From Candidatus Bathyarchaeota archaeon (GTDB lineage Archaea; Thermoproteota; Bathyarchaeia; TCS64), in contig JAOZHO010000034.1 in assembly GCA_026014875.1 (NCBI GenBank), forward strand, positions 62,001 through 126,000: a DNA stretch of 64,000 nucleotides. Reading direction: 5' to 3'. The stretch's first letter is position 1; every line of letters begins with the position of its first letter. This document shows positions 17,147 through 25,822 of the stretch, piece by piece. The notes beneath the pieces were generated by a model. The model ran no database searches. It saw only the letters and a program-made list of their open reading frames with translations, and had not been told where the DNA came from. Both the position numbers and the translations under genes were made by a program.

Positions 17147-17461
17147 TTAAATGGCTTCTACTGCTTTTATCCCCGGAATCTTTTTTTTCAGATAAGTCTC
17201 CACGCCCCATTTGACCGTCATTTGAGACATGGGACAACCAGCGCAAGCCCCTTTCAATCGCACCTTGACAACACCATTCTCAATCCCAACAAATTCGAGA
17301 TCGCCCCCATCAGCTTGAAGATGAGGACGAACATCTTCAAGGGCCTCTCTTACCTCTCGTTCCACTACCATCTTAACATAAACTCTCAATTGACTCCAAT
17401 AAACATCGCGATATTCCTTACGCGCGAGCATGTCTGAGATCGATGACCTTGTAATCTCCAT
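17147..17461 (-). CDS. NifU-like Fe-S scaffold domain protein
   Basis: A protein of up to 104 residues whose last 72 form a NifU C-terminal domain: VEREVREALEDVRPHLQADGGDL, then LKGACAGCPMSQMTVKWGVE with the CxxC that holds a transient Fe-S cluster. The ATG at 17461 is used; a shorter start at 17371 (MVVEREV) directly before the domain is possible. The first 30 residues match nothing I recognise. It is divergent from the PadR gene and shares its promoter region, where TATA (17479-17485) lies about 20 bases before this start. It probably delivers Fe-S clusters, in keeping with the Mrp/NifX genes downstream. Confidence 0.8.
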   Translation of the reverse strand: MEITRSSISDMLARKEYRDVYWSQLRVYVKMVVEREVREALEDVRPHLQADGGDLEFVGIENGVVKVRLKGACAGCPMSQMTVKWGVETYLKKKIPGIKAVEAI

Positions 17462-17481
17462 GTTTTTCGTCTAAACCCATA

Positions 17482-17498
17482 TATAACACGATGTTATA
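17482..17498. promoter_or_regulatory. Palindromic operator over the NifU/PadR divergent promoter
   Basis: A perfect inverted repeat, TATAACA-CGA-TGTTATA, overlaps the only TATA-like element between the divergent NifU-like gene and the PadR gene. A further half-site atgttat lies at 17506-17512, directly on the PadR start codon, 15 bases after the first half-site atgttat. PadR repressors bind dyads of this size, so autoregulation is likely; the assignment to PadR is inferred. Confidence 0.55.
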
Positions 17499-17505
17499 GG
17501 TAGCA

Positions 17506-17889
17506 ATGTTATCTATGGCTGGCAGGGGGGGAAGAGGCCAAGGTGAGAGCTGGATTCAGCTACTTATCCTCAGAGTGATCTTTGAGACGCCCCTCCATGG
17601 ATACAGACTTATTGAAAAAGTGAACGAACTCATGGCAGGAAGGAAACCCCTCAAGCCAGGGAGTTTATACACAACCCTGAGGAGAATGGAGAAAAGCGAC
17701 CTACTCGCCTCTGAGTGGGACAGAGAATCGTCCCGCCTCGAACGAAGAGTCTACAAGCTCACCGAAGCGGGTTTAGAGAGGTTAAAAAAAGGGCGCCTCA
17801 TGGTTGCAGGACAGAAAAAGATTCTCGAAGAGATGAAGACATTCTACGAGAAACATTTCCCTGAGAGTGAATCTGATGACGGAAATTAA
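17506..17889 (+). CDS. PadR family transcriptional regulator
   Basis: A 127-residue PadR winged-helix protein: VIFETPLHGYRLIEKVNE, LKPGSLYTTLRRMEKSDLLASEW, ERRVYKLTEAGLERL and a C-terminal helix for dimerisation. PadR proteins repress nearby transport or detoxification genes and are released by a ligand. The gene overlaps the following ABC ATPase start, so it controls its own operon (PadR, ATPase, permease). The ATG at 17506 gives a leaderless transcript; an ATG at 17515 is equally possible. The dyad at 17482-17498 is the probable operator. Confidence 0.9.
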   Translation: MLSMAGRGGRGQGESWIQLLILRVIFETPLHGYRLIEKVNELMAGRKPLKPGSLYTTLRRMEKSDLLASEWDRESSRLERRVYKLTEAGLERLKKGRLMVAGQKKILEEMKTFYEKHFPESESDDGN

Positions 17890-18850
17890 AGCCATAGAGG
17901 CCAAGGGACTCACAAAGTATTACGGGGATTTTCTGGCAGTAGACCATATTAGCTTTGAAGTTGAACAGGGTGAGATCTTCGGATTCCTTGGTCCAAACGG
18001 GGCAGGAAAATCGACTACCATCAGGATGCTGACAGGTATCTCGACACCCACCGAGGGGACCGCTAAAATTATGGGGTTTGATATCCTCAAGCATTCTGTA
18101 GAAGCCAAATCCGTTATGGGAATAGTTCCTGATATTAGCAATATCTATACGGAACTCTCGGCTTGGGAAAATCTTATTTTCACGGGTAAACTTTACGGCG
18201 TCTCAAAAGACATAAGAGAAAAAAAAGCTGAAGAACTGCTTCAACTCTTCGATCTCTACGACCGACGTGATGATAAAACGGTTGAATTCAGCCGAGGAAT
18301 GAGGCGTCGCGTCTGCATCGCCATGGCCCTCATCAGCGACTCTAAAGTCCTGTACCTGGACGAACCCACATCGGGTCTCGATGTTAAAAGCGTCCGGAGC
18401 ATTCGCAAACTCATCAGAGAACTCAACGAGGACGGTTTGACCGTGTTCCTCACGACCCATAACATCGAAGAAGCCAGCCAGATGTGCGACCGGATAGCGA
18501 TTATCAACAGGGGCAGGATAGCCGAGATCGATACTCCCGAGAGGATCAGAACGGCGATGAAGAGCACTCAAGCGGTCGAGATCGCTTTCAAAGAACAAAA
18601 AAAGGGGACACGGGAGTTGCTCGAGAATCTCTCCTCGGTCACTGAGGTTCAAAAAAGAGGGGACAAACTGAGGCTGATCACCAATGATTCAGCACAGACC
18701 CTAAGACAGATCCTACAGGTAATCGATGAAAACGGACTTGTACCGATCTCGCTGAACACCCTGGGAGCTAGTATGGAAGACGCTTTTCTGTGGCTCACCG
18801 GTGCCGAGATGGAGTCTGAGATCATCCACAGGAGGAATCGAAGAAAATGA
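17876..18850 (+). CDS. ABC transporter ATP-binding protein (DrrA type)
   Basis: A 324-residue ATPase: Walker A GPNGAGKST, Q-loop region, a signature reading EFSRGMRRRV (a divergent LSGGQ), Walker B VLYLDEPTSGLD, H-loop LTTHNIEEA, and a C-terminal DrrA-like region. With the next gene it forms an ABC-2 type exporter of drug, lipid or antibiotic type. The ATG at 17876 lies inside the end of the PadR gene (14-base overlap); a GTG nine bases upstream is an alternative. Its stop overlaps the permease start. The exported substrate is unknown. Confidence 0.9.
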   Translation: MTEIKAIEAKGLTKYYGDFLAVDHISFEVEQGEIFGFLGPNGAGKSTTIRMLTGISTPTEGTAKIMGFDILKHSVEAKSVMGIVPDISNIYTELSAWENLIFTGKLYGVSKDIREKKAEELLQLFDLYDRRDDKTVEFSRGMRRRVCIAMALISDSKVLYLDEPTSGLDVKSVRSIRKLIRELNEDGLTVFLTTHNIEEASQMCDRIAIINRGRIAEIDTPERIRTAMKSTQAVEIAFKEQKKGTRELLENLSSVTEVQKRGDKLRLITNDSAQTLRQILQVIDENGLVPISLNTLGASMEDAFLWLTGAEMESEIIHRRNRRK

Positions 18851-19599
18851 CACAGGTTACTTTCAGTGATAAGATTAAGCGAAGCTGGGCGATAACCGTC
18901 AAGGACATGAAGATCTACTACTTACGCCCCCCCGCTTTGATGTTCGGAATTCTCTTTCCCGTGGCACTCTTCTTCACATTCACAGTTGGGCGGAACTTGT
19001 CCCCTGATAGACTTATTCCCGTTCTCTCCGCGCAGACCGTATTCTGGTCGGCGAGCACCATAGGACCCGTCGCGATTCCCATGGAGCGCAGGCTTCGCAC
19101 ATTCGAGAGATTTCTCTCGGCCCCCATCTCCCTGATATCGGTGTTGTGGGGCAAGATGATGGCGGGCTTCATCTTCGGCGCAGGGATAACGACTATCGCA
19201 ACGGTTATCGGCATCTTGTGGGGTAACCAGACTGTTTCGGACCCCGTTGCCTTGGTTCTCGGAATAGGGTTGTCTTCAATGGTCTATTCGGCCATGGGCA
19301 TACTCTTTGCCTCGATCCCCACAGGAAGCCCCGGTGAAGTGATAGTTCCACTGAACTTCGTGAGGATCCCCCTCATGTTCGTCAGCGGCATGTTCATTCC
19401 AGTAGAAAGTATGCCGGCTGCTGGCCAGATCGTGGCAGCGCTGTCGCCCTTGACCCATACGATAGGCTTGCTAAACCTAGGTACAGGAAGCCCCTCGGTA
19501 TTTGGATTCGCAGCCAACATCGGCGCCTTGTTAGTCTGGTTGCTTGTGTTCCTCTACGTTGGGCAGTTGTTCCATAAGATAATCATGAGGAGAGAATAA
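18847..19599 (+). CDS. ABC-2 type transporter permease (DrrB type)
   Basis: A 250-residue membrane protein with six predicted transmembrane segments in the ABC-2 arrangement. It starts SWAITVKDMKIYYLRPPALMF, has PMERRLRTFERFLSAPIS after the second segment, and RIPLMFVSGMFIPVESMP near the fifth, all typical of DrrB/YadH permeases. The ATG overlaps the TGA of the ATPase gene (ATGA), so the two are translationally coupled. Together with PadR they form a ligand-induced efflux operon. The substrate is unknown. Confidence 0.9.
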   Translation: MTQVTFSDKIKRSWAITVKDMKIYYLRPPALMFGILFPVALFFTFTVGRNLSPDRLIPVLSAQTVFWSASTIGPVAIPMERRLRTFERFLSAPISLISVLWGKMMAGFIFGAGITTIATVIGILWGNQTVSDPVALVLGIGLSSMVYSAMGILFASIPTGSPGEVIVPLNFVRIPLMFVSGMFIPVESMPAAGQIVAALSPLTHTIGLLNLGTGSPSVFGFAANIGALLVWLLVFLYVGQLFHKIIMRRE

Positions 19600-19639
19600 G
19601 GTATGAGAAGCACTCGTGTAATCGAGAAAGGTGAAAAAT

Positions 19640-20503
19640 GTGAGTAAAAATGGAGACAAACCGGGATCAGCGTCCACCAAGGACAACCCCGAAGTAAGTA
19701 GGCAACCCGATGAGGAGATGCTCCGTTCAAGGATGACCAAGATACGTCATAAAATCGCGGTCATCAGTGGAAAAGGGGGCGTCGGTAAGAGCCTCGTTAC
19801 AGTAAACCTGGCTATGGCCCTGGCGATAAAGGGACGGAACGGAAGGGTCGGCGTCCTCGACGCTGACCTCCACGGGCCCTGCGTCCCCAAGATGCTTGGT
19901 CTAAAGGGGGAACGGCTCCAATCGGGTCCTCCGGGAATATTCCCCGCGCTCGGCCCACTAAATATGAAGGTCGTCTCCATGGCATTCCTCCTCCCCTCCG
20001 ATGACGCTCCGGTGATCTGGCGAGGGCCGTTGAAGATGGGTGCGATACGCCAGTTCCTATCAGAAATTTCGTGGGGCAACTTGGATTATCTCTTAATCGA
20101 TCTGCCTCCGGGAACAGGAGACGAATCGCTGAGCGTGCTTCAGCTCATACCGGAGATGGAAGGCGTGATAATCGTTACAATCCCCAGTGAAGTCTCCCAA
20201 GACGTGGTCAAGAAGGCGGTTTCTTTCGCACGGAAGATGGGTGTCCCCATACTTGGTATCGTCGAGAACATGAGCGGCATGGTCTGCCCCCACTGCGGTG
20301 AGACGATAGATGTCTTCAGCAAGGGGGGTGGAGAGAGGGTGGCCAAGGAGATGAGCGTCGAGTTCCTCGGGAGTATACCTCTGGATCCCAGGATTTCGGC
20401 GGACAGCGACGAGGGCACTCCCTTCGTCGTGAGTCATCCCGACTCGACGGCGTCCAAAGCATTTATGCGTATTGTAGAGCAAATAGAGGAGAAGGTGAAG
20501 TAA
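19640..20503 (+). CDS. Mrp/NBP35 family Fe-S cluster carrier ATPase
   Basis: A 287-residue Mrp/ApbC P-loop ATPase. The deviant Walker A is VISGKGGVGKS, Walker B is LLIDLPPGTGDE, and the cluster-binding CxxC is in MVCPHCGE. The first 40 residues are a polar tail. Family members carry Fe-S clusters to target enzymes. The GTG at 19640 is chosen because GGTGA (19630-19634) sits five bases before it; an in-frame GTG at 19631 is an alternative. It opens a run with two NifX-type proteins and two ferredoxin-containing MinD ATPases, suggesting joint work on a metallo-cofactor. Confidence 0.9.
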   Translation: MSKNGDKPGSASTKDNPEVSRQPDEEMLRSRMTKIRHKIAVISGKGGVGKSLVTVNLAMALAIKGRNGRVGVLDADLHGPCVPKMLGLKGERLQSGPPGIFPALGPLNMKVVSMAFLLPSDDAPVIWRGPLKMGAIRQFLSEISWGNLDYLLIDLPPGTGDESLSVLQLIPEMEGVIIVTIPSEVSQDVVKKAVSFARKMGVPILGIVENMSGMVCPHCGETIDVFSKGGGERVAKEMSVEFLGSIPLDPRISADSDEGTPFVVSHPDSTASKAFMRIVEQIEEKVK

Positions 20504-20505
20504 AA

Positions 20506-20910
20506 ATGAAAGTAGTAGTTTCGACCTCAGGTGAAGATCTGTCAGGCCCAGTGGAGCCCCGTTTCGGGAGGTGCCCGCGTTTCATCGTGGTGGACACCGA
20601 GACCATGGAGTTCGAAGTCATCCCCAACACGGCTGTAAGCTCAGCCCACGGCGCGGGGATCGCTGCAGCCCAGCTAGTAGGCTCGATGGGTGTGAAGGCG
20701 GTCCTGACGGGAAACGTGGGCCCTAACGCGTATTCAGCCCTGTCAGCTACTGGGATAAAGATCGTCACGGGAGTCTCAGGAACTGTGGGAGATGCTGTTA
20801 AGCGTTTCAGCTCGGGGGAATACAAATCCACAGGCGGACCGAGCGTCGGCGGCCACTTCGGCACCGGGGGGAGGGGCGGAGGAGGCGGCGGCAGGCGCAG
20901 GCCGTTCTGA
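20506..20910 (+). CDS. NifX/NafY-type cofactor-binding protein with Gly/Arg tail
   Basis: A 134-residue protein of the dinitrogenase iron-molybdenum cofactor family (PF02579): PRFGRCPRFIVVDTETMEFE, GAGIAAAQLVGSMGVKAVLTG and GIKIVTGVSGTVGDAV. In nitrogen fixers these proteins hold FeMo-co precursors; many archaea have them without nitrogenase, where the role is unsettled. The last 22 residues form a Gly/Arg-rich tail like that of 25819-26424. It starts 2 bases after the Mrp stop, so it is in the same operon. No nif structural genes are in the window. Confidence 0.85.
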   Translation: MKVVVSTSGEDLSGPVEPRFGRCPRFIVVDTETMEFEVIPNTAVSSAHGAGIAAAQLVGSMGVKAVLTGNVGPNAYSALSATGIKIVTGVSGTVGDAVKRFSSGEYKSTGGPSVGGHFGTGGRGGGGGGRRRPF

Positions 20911-20958
20911 GGATACGTATAATTGAGAGCATAATAATAGAGATGTGAGGAAAAGAAA

Positions 20959-21315
20959 ATGGTGAAGATCGTTTTTCCTACAGTGGATGATAAGGGCGAG
21001 TCGATAGGGCAGCACTTCGGGAGGGTCCCCTACTACGCCTGGTTCGATGTCAAGGATGGCAAGGTAATCGACAAGGGAGTGGTTCCCAACGACAGCGAGC
21101 ACTTCGGAGGCGTGGGCCTCCCACCGGAACGGATAGCCATGTTGAATCTCGACGTCATGATCGTGCTCGGGATGGGTGGCAGAGCCATCGACATGTTCCA
21201 GGAAATGAACACCGCCGTGCTGCAGGCAACGGGCACATCGACCGCCGAGAACATCGACCTCTTCGTGAAAGGAGAACTGAAGGAGCTCACCGAGGGCTGC
21301 CTCCACGTGCACTAA
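20959..21315 (+). CDS. NifX/NafY-type cofactor-binding protein
   Basis: A 118-residue PF02579 protein: IVFPTVDDKGESIGQHFGRVPYYAWF, LPPERIAMLNLDVMIVLGMGGRAI and a Cys/His end (EGCLHVH) that could bind metal. It lacks the Gly/Arg tail of the preceding paralogue. The ATG at 20959 has a GTGAGG site about 13 bases upstream. It lies between the first NifX-type gene and the MinD pair on the same strand, so a shared operon is likely. The bound cofactor is unknown. Confidence 0.85.
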   Translation: MVKIVFPTVDDKGESIGQHFGRVPYYAWFDVKDGKVIDKGVVPNDSEHFGGVGLPPERIAMLNLDVMIVLGMGGRAIDMFQEMNTAVLQATGTSTAENIDLFVKGELKELTEGCLHVH

Positions 21316-21339
21316 AAACAGGTTCATGCTGGGATAATC

Positions 21340-22173
21340 GTGAAGATAGCTGTAGCCAGCGGGAAGGGAGGCACGGGGAAGACCTCCGTGGCCGTGAACC
21401 TCGCCCTATCCATGGGAAAGGTTCAGGTTCTCGACTGCGACGTCGAGGAGCCTAACGTCCACATACTGCTCAAACCAAAAGTCGGGGAGACTTTCCCCGT
21501 CAAGTTACTGGTGCCCAAGATACTGGAGGAGCGATGCGATTACTGCGGTGAGTGCGCCAAGTTCTGCCAGTTCAACGCCCTCTTCGTGGCGGGCGAGACG
21601 GCCATAGTGTTCCCGGAGCTGTGCCACAGCTGCGGCGGATGCGTCATCGTCTGCCCCAAGGAAGCCATAATCGAGGAGCCTAGGCAGATAGGCACAGTCA
21701 TCAAGAGTAAAGCAGGGGACATAGACCTGATCTACGGAGAGATCAACGTGGGCGAGGCCCTGGCGGTCCCCATCATAGCGGCCGTCAAGGATCACATCGA
21801 CGAGAAGAGGACGGTCATCCTCGACTCGGCGCCGGGCTCCGCCTGCCCGTTGGTCGAGACCGTCCACGGCGTCGACTTCTGCCTGTTGGTGACGGAGCCC
21901 ACCCCCTTCGGACTCCACGACCTAGAGGTGGCGGTCGAGGTCGTCAAGATCCTCGATATACCCATGGGCGTGCTCGTGAACTTCGCCGGCATCGGCGACA
22001 GGGGTGTGTACGACTTCTGCGAGGAGCAGGGCATTCCCATTATGATGGAGATCCCTTTCAACCGTAAGATAGCCGAGCTCTACTCCAGGGGCGTCCCGTT
22101 CGTAGAGGCTATGCCCGAGTGGAGGCAGAAGTTCATAGATCTGGTAGATCGGATCGAGGAGATGGTACAATGA
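21340..22173 (+). CDS. MinD/ParA-type P-loop ATPase with inserted ferredoxin domain
   Basis: A 277-residue COG1149-type protein. The deviant Walker A is SGKGGTGKTS (residues 7-16). Two 4Fe-4S motifs are inserted after the first strands: Cys66, 69, 72, 76 and Cys95, 98, 101, 105. Walker B region is VILDSAPGSACP. Such proteins usually come as adjacent pairs, as here, next to NifX or CGGC genes. They probably couple ATP use to Fe-S or electron handling; the target is not established. The start is GTG at 21340. The stop overlaps the start of the partner gene. Confidence 0.85.
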   Translation: MKIAVASGKGGTGKTSVAVNLALSMGKVQVLDCDVEEPNVHILLKPKVGETFPVKLLVPKILEERCDYCGECAKFCQFNALFVAGETAIVFPELCHSCGGCVIVCPKEAIIEEPRQIGTVIKSKAGDIDLIYGEINVGEALAVPIIAAVKDHIDEKRTVILDSAPGSACPLVETVHGVDFCLLVTEPTPFGLHDLEVAVEVVKILDIPMGVLVNFAGIGDRGVYDFCEEQGIPIMMEIPFNRKIAELYSRGVPFVEAMPEWRQKFIDLVDRIEEMVQ

Positions 22174-23030
22174 AGAAGATGACAATCCTGAGCGGCAAGG
22201 GCGGCACGGGCAAGACCACGATCACGGGCTCCCTCGCGGCTCTCTCCAGTGGCGCCGTTTTCGCCGACTGCGACGTCGACGCGTCCAACCTCCACCTGCT
22301 CCTGAAGCCCGAGGTCAAGGAGACCACCGCGTTTCAGGGGCTCAACCTTGCAGTCATCGACCCCGAGAAGTGCACCCAGTGCGGCCTCTGCGAGGAGAAA
22401 TGCCGGTTCAACGCCATCCACAACTTTACGGTCGACAGCGTCCACTGCGAGGGCTGCAAGGTCTGCGTCATAATCTGCCCGGTGCAGGCCATAGACTTCG
22501 TGGAGAGGATCTGCGGCCACGCCTACATCTCGGAGACAGAGTACGGTCCCATGAGCCACGCCAGATTGATTCCGGGGATGGAGAACGCGGGGAAACTGGT
22601 CAGCCTCGTGATGCAGAACGCCAAGAAGCTGGCAGACGATGGAGGACACGGGCTCGTGCTGGCGGACGGTCCGCCGGGCATCGGGTGCCCAGTCATAGCC
22701 TCCCTCGCCGACATCGATCATGGCCTCGTGGTTGTGGAGCCAACCCTTTCGGGTATTCACGACCTTAAGCGGGCCCTGGAACTCCTGGTTCACTTCAAGG
22801 TGGAGGCCCTCGTCTGCATCAACAAGCACGACCTCAACTTAGAGAACACAGCGGCCATCAAAGAGTTCTGTAGCGAGGAAGGGATCGAAATGGTGGGGCA
22901 GATCCCCTTCGACCCCGAGGTCACCAAAGCCATGGTTGCCGGGCGTCCAGTCGTGGAATATGCGCCAGATTCACCGGCATCGGAGGCCATAAAGGCCATT
23001 TGGGAGAGGCTGGCCTCAATCCTGGTCTAA
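22170..23030 (+). CDS. MinD/ParA-type P-loop ATPase with inserted ferredoxin domain (partner)
   Basis: A 286-residue homologue of the preceding gene with Walker A SGKGGTGKTT near the N-terminus, two 4Fe-4S motifs (CTQCGLCEEKC and CEGCKVCVIICP) and Walker B region LVLADGPPGIGCP. The ATG at 22170 overlaps the TGA of the partner gene (ATGA), so the two products are made together and probably form a heterodimer. Conserved clustering with NifX and Mrp points to assembly or repair of a metal cofactor; the substrate is not known. Confidence 0.85.
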   Translation: MKKMTILSGKGGTGKTTITGSLAALSSGAVFADCDVDASNLHLLLKPEVKETTAFQGLNLAVIDPEKCTQCGLCEEKCRFNAIHNFTVDSVHCEGCKVCVIICPVQAIDFVERICGHAYISETEYGPMSHARLIPGMENAGKLVSLVMQNAKKLADDGGHGLVLADGPPGIGCPVIASLADIDHGLVVVEPTLSGIHDLKRALELLVHFKVEALVCINKHDLNLENTAAIKEFCSEEGIEMVGQIPFDPEVTKAMVAGRPVVEYAPDSPASEAIKAIWERLASILV

Positions 23031-23040
23031 CCCACCAGGA

Positions 23041-23523
23041 CTATTTTAACCTGCCATCTGCCTTCGCATGTCGCACGTTGCGCGACCTTCCGGCGAGCCA
23101 CCCGATCTGGTCGGTCTCCCTCATGTCGAAGTCAGGGACGTAGGGCTTGATGTCCAGGAGGGGTGTGCCGTCGATGATGTCCACGTCCTCCACGTGGAGT
23201 GTGCAGCCGTCGACGCCGACGAGGCGCACTATGGAGAGCCCGATGGGGTTGGGCCTCCCCGGGATTCTCGTGGAGAACATGCCCCGTCTCTCCTTATCCA
23301 TGTAGGGCTGGACCTGGAGGGAGTATCCCTCGGTCAGGTGGAAATGGTACAGCAAGAATATGTGGGAGAAGCCCTCGATGTCCTTTAGCCCCTCCCCGTA
23401 CTCGGGCTCGACGTGGACGCTCCCCCTGACGCCCAACGCCCCTGGGGGCTGGATCGGGGTGCCCTTGACCTCCTTGAAGGGGGTCCGGATCACGCCGATG
23501 GGTCGATATGTGATCTCCGACAT
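23041..23523 (-). CDS. trmO: TrmO, tRNA t6A37 N6-methyltransferase family
   Basis: A 160-residue TrmO/TsaA (UPF0066) protein: ITYRPIGVIRTPFKEVKGTPIQP, IEGFSHIFLLYHFH, RRGMFSTRIPGRPNPIGLSIVRL and LLDIKPYVPDFD. Bacterial TrmO uses SAM to methylate t6A37 of certain tRNAs. Some archaeal homologues sit with MinD/NifX genes, as here, so another role is possible. It converges on the second MinD gene with 10 bases between stops. The ATG at 23523 is the family start. Confidence 0.85.
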   Translation of the reverse strand: MSEITYRPIGVIRTPFKEVKGTPIQPPGALGVRGSVHVEPEYGEGLKDIEGFSHIFLLYHFHLTEGYSLQVQPYMDKERRGMFSTRIPGRPNPIGLSIVRLVGVDGCTLHVEDVDIIDGTPLLDIKPYVPDFDMRETDQIGWLAGRSRNVRHAKADGRLK

Positions 23524-23597
23524 CGCGAGTCACTCAATGCTTACACTCGCTTCAAGGTTGATAAGGGCGATGAAAAAAAGCGGGTTCGAGTCCGCCA

Positions 23598-24065
23598 TCA
23601 CTCTTTGAGGAAGTGGGGGTCCGTGGAGTCGTACCTGCGGGCCGCCTCCGGGTCCCCCGTGACGTTCTTGAGGAACTCACGTGCGTCGTCCCTGTCCCAG
23701 TCGCCCGCCTTCTCGTGGGCGTCGATGTAGTTCTGGGGCATGGGGTGGGTGCCGACGACCACCGGAAGCCCGATGACGTTCTCGATGTATGTCTTGTGGT
23801 CCCTGATGTAGGGGCAGACGGGGTATCCCGCAAGGTAGCAGGAGGCGAGGTAGATGACCTCCGCGCCGAACTTCTTCATGTCGGCCGGGGCGAACTCGAG
23901 CCTCTCGCCTGGGCAGCCGCCGCATGCTATCCAGCCCACCACCTCGATGGGTTCGTCTTCGGGGTATTCTGAGAAGACGCCGTCGCGCTCCAGTATCGAC
24001 TTGAAGCACTTGTTACCTGTGCATTTCCGGTTCCTGTCGCAGATCATAACGCCTATCTTGACCAT
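23598..24065 (-). CDS. CGGC domain protein
   Basis: A 155-residue protein of the CGGC family (PF08821). It begins KIGVMICDRNRKCTGNKC, has the eponymous motif in WIACGGCPGER, a third Cys pair in LASCYLAGYPVCPYI, and a C-terminal tail of about 35 residues. The family is a proposed metal- or Fe-S-binding group often next to MinD-type ATPases and NifX proteins, consistent with this location. It could receive clusters from the neighbouring carriers. The biochemical role is unknown. Confidence 0.75.
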   Translation of the reverse strand: MVKIGVMICDRNRKCTGNKCFKSILERDGVFSEYPEDEPIEVVGWIACGGCPGERLEFAPADMKKFGAEVIYLASCYLAGYPVCPYIRDHKTYIENVIGLPVVVGTHPMPQNYIDAHEKAGDWDRDDAREFLKNVTGDPEAARRYDSTDPHFLKE

Positions 24066-24161
24066 TGCGAATCGTCGTAGTTGTTAACCTGGCCTAATAT
24101 GTCTTGTTCCTCGTGAGCGTATCAATGCCATCGAGGCTCGATTCGAAGGAGCGTTGGAGAA

Positions 24162-25394
24162 TTAGATGTCATTCTTCGCATTGTGGAGGGTCTCCGGCAC
24201 CGTATAGAGCAGTGGCATCCGGATGAATAACTCCACGAAGATCGGGATTATGAAGACCCACATGGGTCCAATGTTCTCCCAAATCCATCCCCCAACTATG
24301 GGTCCGGGTATCGCCGCCAGCCCGAGGCAGAGGCCAATCAACCCTCTCCACCTCCCGATGCAGTCCCGGGGGACCAGCTCAGGGGTCATCGCTCCATATG
24401 CCACGTATGAGAGCATCTTGAAACCCATTAGGAACCCGGCGAGGAGGAGCCACTCCTGGGAGGGAGCCAGGACGAAGATTACATAGGAGAGACAGTAGAC
24501 GGGCGTGAGCATGTAGAACATCTTCTTACGCCCTATCCTGTCGGTGATCCTTCCCAGGGGGGCGGCGAACAGCGCCTCGGCGAGGATCATGGCGGTCGTA
24601 ATGCCGCCTATTATGAAAGGGCCTGATCCCTTCACCTCGTGGGCGAAGAGGTACATGAAGGGGTTTATCATGCTCATCGTGAAGTAGTTGGTGGCGAGGA
24701 AGAGGAGCCACCGCTTGGTGGCGGTCCCCCTCCGGAAGACCTCCCGAAATTCCTCGATGGGATTAATGGATTTAGATTTCCGCACGGGTCTCTCCACCTC
24801 CACCATCCGCTTAGCGGTGTAGACGACCAGCAGGACCTGCGCCACGAACTGTATCCAGTAGAGGGGCCTGATGCCCTCGACGTTCATCCCACCGAACATG
24901 GTCACCAGGAGGGCCGCAATCGTCGGAGAGAGAAGGGTTGGCAGAGCGCCTATACCCTCGCAGAGAGCCTTCCCCGTAGCCCGGTCCTCATTGGGGAGCG
25001 AGAGGTCGCAGATGATGACGCAGGACCCCAGCCTCTCGCAAAGCCCCGCTATGAGGATCGCCGGGATGACGAACTCCCACCTGTCGGCGAGGGCGAATAG
25101 CAGGGGGGAGAGGGTGAGTATCGAGATCCCCAGCAGGTAGATCTTCCTGATGCTGTACCTGTCCTGGAAGTACCCCAGGGGCAGGGAGATGAGGGTGCTG
25201 CCGAGGCCGGAGGCGCTGTTCACGGCACCCAACTCCATTGCCGAGGCCCCCAGATCCCTGATGAAGATGTTGCTGTACTGCAGGGTCAACTGGCGGATGA
25301 AGCGGTTGAACACCTGCCTGGTGACCACGGTCCTCCAGTTCAGGTTCTGCCGTCTCCAGACATCCCGGAGTTCACGGACAAAGGAGGCGGCCAT
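24162..25394 (-). CDS. Major facilitator superfamily transporter
   Basis: A 410-residue membrane protein with about 12 predicted transmembrane segments in two halves. MFS features include GYFQDRYSIRKIYLLG after the second segment, a long polar loop (residues 198-225) in the middle and GRITDRIGRKKMFYM in the second half. It probably exports a small molecule with proton exchange. The first 20 residues are a basic amphipathic stretch. No neighbour on its strand fixes the substrate; the CGGC gene lies downstream after about 100 bases. Confidence 0.85.
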   Translation of the reverse strand: MAASFVRELRDVWRRQNLNWRTVVTRQVFNRFIRQLTLQYSNIFIRDLGASAMELGAVNSASGLGSTLISLPLGYFQDRYSIRKIYLLGISILTLSPLLFALADRWEFVIPAILIAGLCERLGSCVIICDLSLPNEDRATGKALCEGIGALPTLLSPTIAALLVTMFGGMNVEGIRPLYWIQFVAQVLLVVYTAKRMVEVERPVRKSKSINPIEEFREVFRRGTATKRWLLFLATNYFTMSMINPFMYLFAHEVKGSGPFIIGGITTAMILAEALFAAPLGRITDRIGRKKMFYMLTPVYCLSYVIFVLAPSQEWLLLAGFLMGFKMLSYVAYGAMTPELVPRDCIGRWRGLIGLCLGLAAIPGPIVGGWIWENIGPMWVFIIPIFVELFIRMPLLYTVPETLHNAKNDI

Positions 25395-25474
25395 TACAGT
25401 CCTTTTAGGCTAGCTTAAGTTGTTAATATGTCTTCGTTTAAAGACCTTAAAAAAAATTGTAGGGAATTTAATCC

Positions 25475-25822
25475 CTAGGCTTGAGATTCGATGTAACGGC
25501 TTACGGCCTCAGAGACTTTGGTGCCAGCCTCGATCTTCCAGAGCCTTATCCCGCTTATCTCCATCAATGTTTTGGCGCCCGGGCCTACCTCGCCGGCGAG
25601 GACGACGTCCACGCCCCTGTCCTTGAGGTTCTTCATCACTAAGGGTCCCGTGCCCTGGGCGAGCTTGGCGGCATCGTTCTCCTGTACGATGATCTCCCCT
25701 CTCTGTTTGTCGATGACCTCGATGAATGTGAAAAATGGTGCTTTTGCGAAGATGCTGGATACTCTGTCCCTTACTCCCCTGTCTCCCTCGGTGGGGACGG
25801 CTATCAGCTCCTTGGGTGTCAT
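25475..25822 (-). CDS. NifX/NafY-type cofactor-binding protein
   Basis: A 115-residue PF02579 protein, more divergent than the others: IAVPTEGDRGVRDRVSSIFAKAPFF, VMKNLKDRGVDVVLAGEVGPGAK and GIRLWKIEAGTKVSEAV. The ATG overlaps the stop of 25819-26424 (four-base overlap), so it is the last gene of the DUF5320-like/NifX/NifX operon. Its family binds metal-sulfur cofactors; here the cofactor is unknown. The operon is transcribed from the promoter carrying the DUF134 dyads. Confidence 0.8.
   Translation of the reverse strand: MTPKELIAVPTEGDRGVRDRVSSIFAKAPFFTFIEVIDKQRGEIIVQENDAAKLAQGTGPLVMKNLKDRGVDVVLAGEVGPGAKTLMEISGIRLWKIEAGTKVSEAVSRYIESQA

Noticed and set aside
19640-22173. Nitrogen fixation locus
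   Set aside because: NifX, NifU and Mrp domains occur widely without nitrogenase, and no nifH, nifD, nifK or nifB is present in the window.
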